Positions 52,584-60,712 of a stretch of DNA of 64,000 bases are shown piece by piece; within the stretch, counting starts at the first letter, position 1, and the number at the start of each line of letters is the position of its first letter. The position numbers and the translations under genes are program-made. The notes under the pieces are model-generated. The model worked only from the letters and a program-made list of their open reading frames with translations. It was not told the DNA's origin and did no database searches. Origin of the DNA: Streptomyces alboflavus (GTDB taxonomy: Bacteria; Actinomycetota; Actinomycetes; Streptomycetales; Streptomycetaceae); contig NZ_JNXT01000010.1 in NCBI RefSeq assembly GCF_000716675.1, positions 1 through 64,000 on the forward strand, given 5' to 3'.

Positions 52584-53390
52584 TCACGCCCTGATCGGCC
52601 CCCGGTGCGCGGCCCACGACCGGGCGGCGGCCGTGAGCGCAGCGCGGTGCGGCAGCGGGGCTGCGCGCTCCATGTCCGCCCACGCGGCAAGCACGGTGCG
52701 CGCGAACGCCCCGACGTCGGACGGGTCGGCTTGGCGGTAGGCGGGCACCTGCCGGGCGACGGCCTCGGCCTGCTCGGGGGTGTGGCCGGAGGAGATGAGG
52801 CGCAGGACGGCGAACGCCGTGTCGGCCCACGCGGGCGCAGGGCAGGCAAGTGCCCAGTCCAGCAACCGCAGTCGGTCGTCGGCGGTCACCAGCATGTTCA
52901 GCGGGGACAGGTCCGTATGGGCAAGGGAGCGTCCTTGCAGCCCGGCCGGGATGCCGTCGGGCAGGAAGTCGACCCACCGTGTGTGCAGCGGCTTCTTCCG
53001 CAAGGTCTCGGGCCACGGCACCTCGGACACGGCGGTGAGCGTACGGACGAGCGAGGTGACGTCGGGCGAGCCGGGTGAGAGGTCAGGGTGGCGGCCGTCG
53101 ACGTACTCGTAGCCGATGAGCAGCCACCCGGCGGCCTCGACGTCCCACAGCACCCGGGGTGCGAGCGGAGCGTGCAGTGTCGCCTGCGCCTCATGCCGGT
53201 ACACCCACGCCGACGGGTCGTCGAGCCGCGTGCCCTTCACGAACTGTCGCCCCGAGCGGGTGTGCACCGTGCAGGCGAGGCGGGACATCACCCCGTGGCT
53301 GGCCGTCTCGGCCCGCGCGACCGGCCCCGTGTGACGCTCGGCGGCACGGCGTACAGCCGACGGCAGGTCATGCCATGAGGTGCGGTCCAC
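52584..53390 (-). CDS. Aminoglycoside phosphotransferase-like (APH family) kinase
   Basis: 268 residues with a kinase-like fold. The ATP-site lysine may be Lys52 (F-V-K-G-T). The catalytic loop H-T-D-L-S-P-L-N spans 158-165 (Asp160, Asn165), and Asp178 (L-D-W-A) fits the metal-binding Asp. The substrate could be a sugar, an amino alcohol or an antibiotic; nothing shows resistance. It starts with GTG after GAGGGGAA. It is cargo of the 52264-56191 element. Confidence 0.8.
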   Translation of the reverse strand: MDRTSWHDLPSAVRRAAERHTGPVARAETASHGVMSRLACTVHTRSGRQFVKGTRLDDPSAWVYRHEAQATLHAPLAPRVLWDVEAAGWLLIGYEYVDGRHPDLSPGSPDVTSLVRTLTAVSEVPWPETLRKKPLHTRWVDFLPDGIPAGLQGRSLAHTDLSPLNMLVTADDRLRLLDWALACPAPAWADTAFAVLRLISSGHTPEQAEAVARQVPAYRQADPSDVGAFARTVLAAWADMERAAPLPHRAALTAAARSWAAHRGPIRA

Positions 53391-53491
53391 CCTGCGTTCC
53401 CCTCTTCGGTCACGTCAGACGAACGGGACCGGTCTCCGGTCCGGCCACAGAGTGGCACAGACCGGAGACCGGCGTGGGGGCGTGCCGAGCG

Positions 53492-53962
53492 TCAGACCGG
53501 CTTCGGACTGTTCGGGCTGTCGCTGCACCCGGCGTGGCACTGCGTACAGTCCGCGAGTTTCAGCTCGGGCCAGAACTCCATGTCGAGTTCGTACCCGGCG
53601 AGCGTGATCGCGTCCACAGTGCGCTCACGCAGGGCCTTGCCGCCGCCGTGCTCGCTCTTGTCGAGGAAGCCCGGCTGGTGGTGGACGAACGCACCGAACG
53701 TCTGCGCGCAGAAGTCCTGATACGCCTTGGTGTGGAGCAGGAAGGCGTGCCAGAAGTCGTCCACCAGGGGCGAGGGGCTGAGCAGCTTGTCGCTGTGAGC
53801 ACTCGCCGCGACGAACGCGAGCATCTGTCCGACGCCCCGGTCTGCCTTCTCCTCGGTCAGGTCGGGGAACCTGCCGCGCATGTTGGCCACGAGGGTCGCC
53901 CGCAGCTCGGCGCTGATCAGCCTCCGCGCGTCGATCGTGGCGCGCTCTTGGATGGTGGTCAC
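53492..53962 (-). CDS. Unknown protein with WH motif and Cys-rich end
   Basis: 156 residues from a GTG with GGAGGCAAGGAA upstream. The middle reads V-D-D-F-W-H-A-F-L-L-H-T-K-A-Y-Q-D-F-C, like the W-H-x-H-x-L-x-x-x-x-Y-x-x-x-C pattern of GRDP-like proteins, but this is a weak link. The tail has C-T-Q-C-H-A-G-C. It may bind a metal. It lies between the APH-like gene and another unknown gene in the element. Confidence 0.75.
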   Translation of the reverse strand: MTTIQERATIDARRLISAELRATLVANMRGRFPDLTEEKADRGVGQMLAFVAASAHSDKLLSPSPLVDDFWHAFLLHTKAYQDFCAQTFGAFVHHQPGFLDKSEHGGGKALRERTVDAITLAGYELDMEFWPELKLADCTQCHAGCSDSPNSPKPV

Positions 53963-54103
53963 GTTCCTTGCCTCCTTGAGTCGGTGGTGCAACGGACGTG
54001 TGGGTGGTGCGCGACTGCGGCCAGGCGCTACGGCGCGCGCCACAGCCGCCCTCGCCCACCGCAGGGCTGTCCGGTCACGCGGCGGGCGGGGAGTCCTATG
54101 GCG

Positions 54104-54589
54104 TCATGCAAGCGGGGAGTCGGGCGCGGAGAGCGCGGCGCGTGTCGCGCGTTCACTGCTCAGCCGCTTCCCGTTGCGCTGATCGATGAGGCGGCCGACC
54201 TGGTGGGCCCAGACCTCCATCTGATCAGGGGTGAGGATGAGCGTCGCCTCGCCGGCTCCGCCGTCCTCGTAGTGGACCTGGACAGGCAGGGACCCTTGTT
54301 GTGCCCGCGAGTCGTAGACCGCGTCCCGTCGTATCGGTGTGACGTGGGTGGCCCGGGCGGGAACGGGGCGCAGCGTCGTGCCGTCGGCAGGAGCGGACCA
54401 GTCGTCACCGCCGCCGGGCGGGCGCAGGTGGTAGGTGCGCCGCTCCTCGTCGGGCAGGGCGACAACGACACCGATCCGTCCGTCTCGGGCGGCATCCCGC
54501 GCGAGGTCGCCGAGTCGGGGGATGAAGGGGGCTGCTGTGCCTAACTCCCCACCCTGGGAAGGGAGATGAGGTGTTGGTCGTGGCGTCAT
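54104..54589 (-). CDS. Unknown protein of the yajQ element
   Basis: 161 residues, no signal peptide and no membrane segment. Two recognisable parts: a small beta-rich stretch (I-G-V-V-V-A-L-P-D-E-E-R-R-T-Y-H-L-R-P-P-G-G) and a helical end (L-I-L-T-P-D-Q-M-E-V-W-A-H-Q-V-G-R-L-I-D). It lies 55 bases after the XRE regulator gene and is probably transcribed with it. I do not recognise the family. Confidence 0.68.
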   Translation of the reverse strand: MTPRPTPHLPSQGGELGTAAPFIPRLGDLARDAARDGRIGVVVALPDEERRTYHLRPPGGGDDWSAPADGTTLRPVPARATHVTPIRRDAVYDSRAQQGSLPVQVHYEDGGAGEATLILTPDQMEVWAHQVGRLIDQRNGKRLSSERATRAALSAPDSPLA

Positions 54590-54644
54590 GCCCCGACGCT
54601 AGGAGCGCGTCAGGGGCCCAATATGAGGGCGAGGAATACGATCC

Positions 54645-55874
54645 TCATCCGTCCAGGTGGAAGCGGTCGGACATGCGGCGCAGCTTCTCGCGTGTGGCCG
54701 CGCGTTCGGCGTAGACGATGCTGCGGAGCGTCGAGCGAGCGATGGGGTGGTTGCGCACGAGCTGCGGAGCGATCCGCTCGGCGGTCTCCAACTCGGCGAG
54801 TGCCTTGTCCCGGCTGCCGTCCCACAGCCACGCTCGCGCCAGGTCCATGTGGTGGTGCCCCTGGCGGGAGTTGGGGAGGGCGGCGACCAGCTCAGGGCTG
54901 GTGCGGCGGTTTATGGCGAGGGCCTTGGCCTGCTCCCCCGTCTCCAGGGCCACGCTGATCGCGTGGATCTGCACGTTGCCGGGCGAGAAGGTGACTGAGT
55001 GGCGGTCGTAGACCGGTGGCCCCTGGTAGCCGCGCATGCGGTCGGCGGCAGCACGCGCGTGGCTGATGCGGTCGTCGGCCTCGGACGGCCGTCCTGCGCG
55101 CGCTGCTGATACGGCGGCCCGGAGTTGGAGCGAGCCCCACATCCGCAGGGCGAGCGGGGCGCCCCGGTCGTAGTCCTCCTGGAGGCTGGCCAGTGCCTTG
55201 TCCGACAGGGCGATTGAGTCGGCCCAGTCCGCCGTTGCCCACATGTCCCAGACTCGCATCCAGTCGGCGAGCGAGGGCATGACGGGGTCGCCGGAGAGGC
55301 GAGCGGACCACGCGGCGCGCTCGGCGGCCATGGCGATCAACTCGGCATGACCGAGGGCGTGCGCGGCGGTGTGGGCGAACTTGCAGGCGACCGCGTACAC
55401 CGCGTACGCCTCTTCGCGCTCATGGCCCGTGGCCGCCTCGGCGAGCGCGCGTGCCTCGCGCAGCAGGTCGGGCAGAACGCGCAGGATCGCGACGTTGGCC
55501 GCAGCGTCCCGCAGACGGTGCAGGCGGGTCATCTCCCGCCACAGCTCACCGGACGGCCGAGGCATGCCGTCGAATACCGGGGTGAGGTCGTAGCGGCGCA
55601 ATTCCCGCATGATCGATGCCGCAGCAACCTGCCACTGGTTCTCGGCCGGACTACTCGTGTACGGCCGCCCGATCAGGTCGTTGGGATGGACGTGCAGCTC
55701 GGCGGCGATCGCGTTGAGCAGCCCCACGCGATCGAGTTCGATCTGCCCGCGCTCCATCTTGGACACCCACCCCTGGGTCTTCCCCAGTGCGGCGGCGAGG
55801 TCCGCCTGCGGCATCCCCAGGCGCAGACGCGCCCGGCGTGCGCGGCGGCCGATCTCCTCGGCTTCCTCCAGCAT
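54645..55874 (-). CDS. XRE-type regulator with long helical C-terminal region
   Basis: 409 residues. An N-terminal helix-turn-helix (about 8-62; R-L-G-M-P-Q-A-D-L-A-A-A-L-G-K-T-Q-G-W-V-S-K-M-E-R-G) is followed by about 330 residues of TPR-like helices. This is a common Streptomyces regulator type, often found on mobile elements. The ATG at 55874 has GGAGGG at 8 bases. It should control the element's genes downstream. Confidence 0.85.
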   Translation of the reverse strand: MLEEAEEIGRRARRARLRLGMPQADLAAALGKTQGWVSKMERGQIELDRVGLLNAIAAELHVHPNDLIGRPYTSSPAENQWQVAAASIMRELRRYDLTPVFDGMPRPSGELWREMTRLHRLRDAAANVAILRVLPDLLREARALAEAATGHEREEAYAVYAVACKFAHTAAHALGHAELIAMAAERAAWSARLSGDPVMPSLADWMRVWDMWATADWADSIALSDKALASLQEDYDRGAPLALRMWGSLQLRAAVSAARAGRPSEADDRISHARAAADRMRGYQGPPVYDRHSVTFSPGNVQIHAISVALETGEQAKALAINRRTSPELVAALPNSRQGHHHMDLARAWLWDGSRDKALAELETAERIAPQLVRNHPIARSTLRSIVYAERAATREKLRRMSDRFHLDG

Positions 55875-56076
55875 CAGCGCACCCTCCAGACTGCGGCGGG
55901 CCCGCTGCACTCGTGCCGTCGGCAGGGCATAGGGGCACCATCCGTTCGGGCCTGTCCCTCAGCACGGTACCCATGCCCGCGGTGGAGCGACGAGATACCC
56001 ATGCCCCCGTCTCGCACCGCGGAAGGCGGGGCGTGAACGGTCGTGCCCCGAGGGCACACCCAGGGCACAAGACCGA

Positions 56077-56138
56077 GAAAGGGCCCGGAAAGCGGCGGCA
56101 ACTACTGGAGGTAGTTTTCGCAGCTCACGGGCCCTTTC
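56077..56138. promoter_or_regulatory. Nested stem-loop near the right end of the element
   Basis: Perfect 11-bp arms GAAAGGGCCCG (56077-56087) and CGGGCCCTTTC (56128-56138) enclose a second stem AACTAC/GTAGTT (56100-56116). It lies upstream of the XRE gene and 35 bases from the right 19-bp repeat. It may be a terminator, an operator or a recombination site arm. Confidence 0.6.
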
Positions 56139-56172
56139 GGGGCTAGCTCGCAGGCCAGACGATCATGCGGGA

Positions 56173-56191
56173 AGTTCGTGAACTACCGGTA
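56173..56191. repeat. Putative attR: second copy of the 19-bp direct repeat
   Basis: AGTTCGTGAACTACCGGTA, identical to the yajQ end at 52264-52282. The following base gives TAG, so excision would rebuild a yajQ with the same protein end and a TAG stop. This is presumably the ancestral downstream sequence. Confidence 0.85.
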
Positions 56192-56284
56192 GTTCGTGGG
56201 CCGTTCGGTCCGCCGAGGTACGACGGAGGGCGGGCACCCGGATCGGGTGCCCGCCCTTGCTGCTGGCTGCAGTCTGTGTCGTCG

Positions 56285-56551
56285 TCAGCGGCGCGAGTGG
56301 CCGAAGAGGATGCGGTAGGCGATCAGGAGGACGAGGGAGCCGCCGATGGCCGCGGCCCAGGTCGCGCCGTCGAAGAAGTGGTCGGCTATCGGGCGGTCGA
56401 GGAAGCGCGCGGAGATCCAGCCGCCTACGAAGGCTCCCGCGACGCCGATCAGCGTCGTACCGATGAAGCCGCCCGGGTCGCGGCCCGGGAGCAGGAGCTT
56501 GGCGGTGGCACCGGCGAGCAGCCCTAGAACGATCCAGCTGATGATGCCCAT
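56285..56551 (-). CDS. GlsB/YeaQ/YmgE-type small membrane protein
   Basis: 88 residues with three hydrophobic segments and the family pattern G-I-I-S-W-I-V-L-G-L-L-A-G-A-x-A-K and G-G-F-I-G-T-T-L-I-G-V-A-G-A-F-V-G-G. These proteins are linked to stress responses in several bacteria, but the role is unclear. Start at ATG 56551; added upstream frame is not homologous. Confidence 0.88.
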   Translation of the reverse strand: MGIISWIVLGLLAGATAKLLLPGRDPGGFIGTTLIGVAGAFVGGWISARFLDRPIADHFFDGATWAAAIGGSLVLLIAYRILFGHSRR

Positions 56552-56738
56552 GGTGACCTGCCTTTGCGTGCTGTAGTGCGGGTGGCTCTTCGTACCTTTT
56601 CGTGGGGTGTTGTCCTCAAGGACGTTGTGGGGGGCGTGCGCGGTTCCCGGGCGCCGTGCGGGTGCGGCGCATGACACAGCGGTGACCGTGGGGTCTGGTG
56701 TGGTTGGTGGGACGTTCCGGCGGGGCGTCGGGCCCTCG

Positions 56739-57098
56739 TCACCAGTCGCGCTTCTCGTCCCGGTTCGCCGGGGGCAGGGTGCCTGCGGGGGCGGGGGCGC
56801 CCGTCGGGCCGGCGGTGAACGGCTCGTCCGTGGGCACGATGTCGCGGCCCAAGGGCAGCAACGAGATGGGGATCATCTTGAAGTTGGCGAGGCCCAGCGG
56901 GATGCCGATGATCGTGACGCAGAGCAGCAGGCCGGTGAAGATGTGGCCGAGGGCGAGCCACCAGCCCGCGAGGATCAGCCAGAGGACGTTGCCGATCAGC
57001 GAGGGCGCGCCCGCGTCCGCGCGCTCGACCGCCTTGCGCCCGAAGGGCCACAGTGCGAACAGGCCGATGCGGAACGACGCGAGGCCGAACGGGATGGT
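56739..57098 (-). pseudogene. 5'-truncated yccF gene
   Basis: On the minus strand this frame reads T-I-P-F-G-L-A-S-F-R-I-G-L-F-A-L-W-P-F-G-R and continues to a Pro-rich end and TGA. It matches the intact YccF protein at 57219, but the first 33 or so residues are missing; upstream the frame has no start codon or homology. At the DNA level the pair forms a long imperfect inverted repeat. Confidence 0.8.
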
Positions 57099-57218
57099 TG
57101 CGCAACACTCCGCATGAGCATGTACGGCCGTTCCGGTTCGGGTCGCACATCTGAATGACCAGATCGGGTACTACTGGTGGGGCCGGGTACGAGCGGTGGC
57201 CGCGAAGGAGAAACGATC

Positions 57219-57659
57219 GTGAAGCTGATCCTGAACATCATCTGGTTGATCTTCTGCGGAATCTGGATGGCATTGGCGTACACCGTCGCGGCGCTCATCT
57301 GCTTCGTGTTGATCGTGACCATCCCGTTTGGCATCGCCGCGCTGCGCATCGCTGGCTTTGCGCTCTGGCCGTTCGGCCGTACGACGGTCGAGAAGCCCAC
57401 GGCAGGGGTGGCCTCACTCATCGGAAACGTGGTCTGGATCATCGTCGCGGGCTGGTGGCTGACCATCGGCCACATCGTCACCGGAGTCCTGCTGTGCCTC
57501 ACGGTCATCGGCATCCCGCTGGGCCTCGCCAACTTCAAGTTGATCCCGATTTCACTCATGCCGCTTGGTCGCGACATCGTCCCCACGGACCAGCCGTTCA
57601 GCGCGGCATCTGTTCGCGGCCCGGCTCCGGCAGGCCACCCTCAGAACCCCGGCTGGTAG
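57219..57659 (+). CDS. YccF domain membrane protein
   Basis: 146 residues. Two YccF repeats (I-P-F-G-I-A-A-L-R-I and I-G-I-P-L-G-L-A-N-F-K) lie between hydrophobic segments. YccF is a widespread inner membrane family of unknown function. The GTG at 57219 follows GAAGGAG at 8 bases. It is divergent from a truncated copy of the same gene. Confidence 0.9.
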   Translation: MKLILNIIWLIFCGIWMALAYTVAALICFVLIVTIPFGIAALRIAGFALWPFGRTTVEKPTAGVASLIGNVVWIIVAGWWLTIGHIVTGVLLCLTVIGIPLGLANFKLIPISLMPLGRDIVPTDQPFSAASVRGPAPAGHPQNPGW

Positions 57660-57689
57660 CCCGCGCGGCAAGACGGGAAAGCTAACGGG

Positions 57690-57725
57690 CTGTGCCCCGC
57701 ACCTGCTTCGAGGTGCGGGGCACAG
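57690..57725. terminator. Bidirectional terminator between yccF and the lipoprotein gene
   Basis: Perfect 15-bp arms (CTGTGCCCCGCACCT and complement) around GCTTCG, between converging genes. Confidence 0.9.
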
Positions 57726-57749
57726 TTGGTGCTGCGCAGACGGATGCGT

Positions 57750-58241
57750 CTACTTCGCAACCTTGCTGACGCGCCAACCGACCATGCCCCTGACTCCGGG
57801 CAGCCCGCTCGTGTCGATCTCCAGATTGCTTCGCGATCCCACAGTGCGCTGCGTCACCGGGACGCCGTCGCAGTCCACGGTTTCGCGAGTGTGCTTTTCC
57901 GCACGGATGGACAGGCTGATCTTGCCCTTCCCGGCGCAAGCGACCGCCACCTGGTACGACCTTCCCGGGGACAGCTTCGGTCGTGTGTGAACACCGTCGC
58001 TGACACGTTCGAGGCCGGATTCGACCAACGTGCCGGTGTCCTCGAGTTCGTCCGTGCCCAGCGCCTCCTTCACGCGCTGGCCGAGCTTCGGATCGTCCTG
58101 GACGCGTGCGGTCCTGGTGGGCTTTGGGCTGCCCTTTTCGGTTGACTCCCCCGACCTGTCCGAGTCACCCGAGCATCCGGCGACGAGCGCGAGGGTCAGC
58201 GTGGTGCAGAGGGCCCATGCGTACCGCTGTGGGGTACTCAT
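57750..58241 (-). CDS. Small lipoprotein, coupled to the secreted protein upstream
   Basis: 163 residues. Signal peptide with lipobox L-V-A-G-C (Cys23), then a Ser/Asp/Gly linker. The mature domain has two more Cys (V-A-C-A-G and V-D-C-D-G) that could pair. Its ATG overlaps the stop of the 58238 gene by four bases (ATGA), so the two are translated together. Family unknown. Confidence 0.75.
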   Translation of the reverse strand: MSTPQRYAWALCTTLTLALVAGCSGDSDRSGESTEKGSPKPTRTARVQDDPKLGQRVKEALGTDELEDTGTLVESGLERVSDGVHTRPKLSPGRSYQVAVACAGKGKISLSIRAEKHTRETVDCDGVPVTQRTVGSRSNLEIDTSGLPGVRGMVGWRVSKVAK

Positions 58242-58930
58242 GAACTCGTCGACCAGTATCGCCAGCCGGTCGACTTGGTGGGGAGCTTCGCCGAGCCTGA
58301 CCCAAGCTTCACCTTGCCGCAACGGTCCGCACTCGTCGCGTACTTGGTCCACTTGACGTTGTATCCCCATGAGCCGTACTGCAAGTGGCCGTACTTGCGG
58401 GCAGGAATGTCGTGGCTGTATTCGTGGCCGACAGTGACCCCTACCTCGCCGACGACCTTGACGCCGAACGTCACCTTGGACTTGGCGATGATGGCATTGG
58501 TGCTGGCTTCAACGCTGCCGCTCAACTCGACACCGATCTTGCCGGACTTCTCGACCTTGACCTTCATCGTGCCGCCGGGGCCGTCCTTGAACGTGGTGCC
58601 GTTCCAGCGCGAAGGTACGTGGTAATTCTTCTTGCTGGTGATCTTGTACCACTTCTTGTACGGGTAGTCGCACCGGGGCGGGGCGGACGCGTCATCGCTC
58701 ACCTCGGGCAGAGCGTCGAGCTTGTCCTCGCTGGCTACTTCCTCTGCCGACATGCTGGGGCCTTCCACCACGCTGTCGGCAGTCTCCTCGGTGGCGATCT
58801 GCTCGGAGCTGACCTCCTCGGGCGCCGCGTCCGCAGCGGATTCCTCGGCGTTGGCAGTGGCCGCCAGCGACGTAGTGAGGACAAGAGCCGCAGCCGGTAT
58901 GAGCACACGCCGCATCGACGTTCTGCGCAT
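58238..58930 (-). CDS. Secreted protein, conserved in Streptomyces, unknown role
   Basis: 230 residues. Signal peptide to about residue 28 (T-A-N-A), an acidic Glu/Ala/Ser linker (28-85), and a C-terminal domain with C-D-Y-P-Y-K-K-W-Y-K-I and Y-G-H-L-Q-Y-G-S-W-G-Y-N-V-K-W. I know similar C-terminal domains from other Streptomyces secreted proteins but no function. GAGGGGG lies before the first ATG. Confidence 0.78.
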   Translation of the reverse strand: MRRTSMRRVLIPAAALVLTTSLAATANAEESAADAAPEEVSSEQIATEETADSVVEGPSMSAEEVASEDKLDALPEVSDDASAPPRCDYPYKKWYKITSKKNYHVPSRWNGTTFKDGPGGTMKVKVEKSGKIGVELSGSVEASTNAIIAKSKVTFGVKVVGEVGVTVGHEYSHDIPARKYGHLQYGSWGYNVKWTKYATSADRCGKVKLGSGSAKLPTKSTGWRYWSTSS

Positions 58931-59068
58931 GGTTTTCCCCCTCTTAGTTTCGCCTGGTCAGGCGGGTCGGGGAAAACGTATAGCTACTCACCGGTCACGG
59001 TCGATCACTGAGTGGATCTTCTGAGTAAGAATTGAGACAGCGGCGGAGGAGCCGCCTGGGTCTGCGCG

Positions 59069-59750
59069 TCAGAAGGGCAGTTCCGGCCTGGCTGCGCCGC
59101 GCTTGATGGTTGTGATCTGCTCGTGGAAGTCGCGCGCTGTGGCTTCGCGGGGGTAGCGGGAGCGGAGTTCTCTGTCCAACTCGTCCGCGACCAAGAGCAG
59201 GGACGGGAGCGACTTCCGGTTGGCTTCAAGGGCTGCGGTACCCATGCCCACCGCTTCCTCGATCTCGCCAGTGCGAGCGGCGGCAACTCCGAGGGTGAGG
59301 CGGGCCTCTGCCGCGCGCATGGGCGAGATCTCGGTTCCGTCGGGTCCCGTGCTGATCCGGATCACTGACCGGGCGTGGGTGGCGGCGCGCTCGTCGTCTC
59401 CGAGGAGGCGGTAGGCATCCATCTCGTAGAAGTCCCACTTGTCCGGGTCGATGATGAAGTGGTGCTCGGGGTGGTCCGGACGCGGAAGCCGTTGCCTCGT
59501 CGCCGATCCGGAGCGCTGACGCCGTGACCGACGAGCGGCCGCCATAGCGACCTCCGGCCCGTCGCTGCCTGTACGCCCTCCTGCGCACCGGGGAGGAGTG
59601 GGCGACGAGCCGGATTTGCAGCTGGTTGCCGACCCAGCCCGGCTGCGAGGAGCGCGGCTCCTTCGGACGCCTCGGGAGCTCCCTTCCTGAGGAGTGGCCG
59701 CGCTTCACAACCTCATACCGAGACCGGACCACCCCCGCGCCTGGCAGCAA
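59069..59750 (-). pseudogene. C-terminal remnant of an XRE regulator
   Basis: The minus strand frame from about 59500 down reads P-D-H-P-E-H-H-F-I-I-D-P-D-K-W-D-F-Y and then S-P-M-R-A-A-E-A-R-L-T-L-G-V-A-A-A-R-T-G-E. This is the conserved C-terminal end of a large Streptomyces XRE/TPR regulator family. The DNA-binding domain is missing, and upstream the coding signal falls apart into other frames. Confidence 0.7.
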
Positions 59751-59879
59751 CTGGGGTGGTCCGGGAGAGGGACGCAGCGGTCCCCGGTTCCTGATGGTGC
59801 CGGGCCGCTGTCGTGCATCTGGGCCTTGGCCAAAGGGAGTTGAGGATCCGCTATCCAGATCAAGGCAGAGGTGGGCAGG

Positions 59880-60140
59880 GTGACTGGCGCGGGTGAGGAC
59901 TGGCTGAGCGACGGCCTCGACGTGGCGGGCGATGACTGCGGTCTGTGGGTTTCCGGCGTGGACTACGTGACGGGCCGGCGCGATGCACGGGAGGCTGCTG
60001 GTCGGCTGAACCGCGCGCTCTTTGGCGCAGGCTTCGGTCTGTCGGAGGTGCGGGCGGTCGCGTCGACGGGGGCGACGGTCGCGGGGTCGTGTGCGTCACG
60101 GGCTGACCGAGAGCGGTGGACCGCCTTGCCGGGTTCCTGA
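59880..60140 (+). CDS. Possible small protein, unknown
   Basis: About 86 residues from a GTG with AGAGGTGGG upstream. Acidic N-terminal half (W-L-S-D-G-L-D-V-A-G-D-D-C-G-L-W-V-S-G-V-D-Y) then a basic one. It could be real or a chance frame next to the degraded regulator. No family recognised. Confidence 0.35.
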   Translation: MTGAGEDWLSDGLDVAGDDCGLWVSGVDYVTGRRDAREAAGRLNRALFGAGFGLSEVRAVASTGATVAGSCASRADRERWTALPGS

Positions 60141-60712
60141 AGTCGGCCACTGGCACGGACGGCGGTGTGGCATGAGGTGCCTTTTCGCTGATGAGCGCCG
60201 CAGGTGGGCACGTCGCCGGCCGCAGAGGCTTTGGGCGGGAGCTGCCATGGGGCGAGTGAACAGGGGGCCTTACCGCGCGACATTTGAGTCAAAGTGACTT
60301 CGTATGGCGCTTAACCGGTGAGCCGGTTGGCTCTGCCGCAGTGTTTGCGGGAGCAGGGGCCAACCCTTCTGACGAACCTCCACAACAAGACCTCTTGCCA
60401 GGACCTCGGCGCTACCTCGCACCATGCGACCCCGAATGTTCCATGTGTCACATGGCCAAGGAGGCCCACCATCACGGGGCCACCAGCCACGTCGAACTCA
60501 GATCGACGGCCTGAGCGGCACTCATTCAATTTTTCATGCCATAGCCCTTCAGCGGTGCAGCACAACAGGCCGCCTCATTCACGCCAGAGCTACATGCGGC
60601 ATGACCGATTCCGGGCTTTGCGTATGCGACGTTCCATCCGAGGATTCGTGAAGTTGCCTGATTGATCGAAGGCAACGCGAACAAGTGGACTCAATCGACT
60701 AGGGAGAGCTCT
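60141..60712. other. AT-richer gap before the sdp-like operon
   Basis: 572 bases with visibly lower GC than the rest, notably 60284-60660. No credible gene; a short frame at 60284 lacks family or ribosome-site support. The operon promoter should be here, but I see no certain pair of boxes. The base composition hints at foreign origin of the operon's upstream region. Confidence 0.5.

Noticed and set aside
52312..53016. A 234-codon frame reading through the integrase remnant and part of the APH-like gene
   Set aside because: Its first part is out of frame with the well-supported phosphotransferase gene; only the last part has integrase-like motifs, as a remnant.
56996..57586. A 196-codon minus-strand frame across the yccF pair
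   Set aside because: It is the antisense of the intact yccF gene joined to a wrong frame of the truncated copy.
60284..60514. A 76-codon frame in the AT-richer gap with several Cys and His
   Set aside because: No ribosome site, no family, and competing frames of similar length overlap it.
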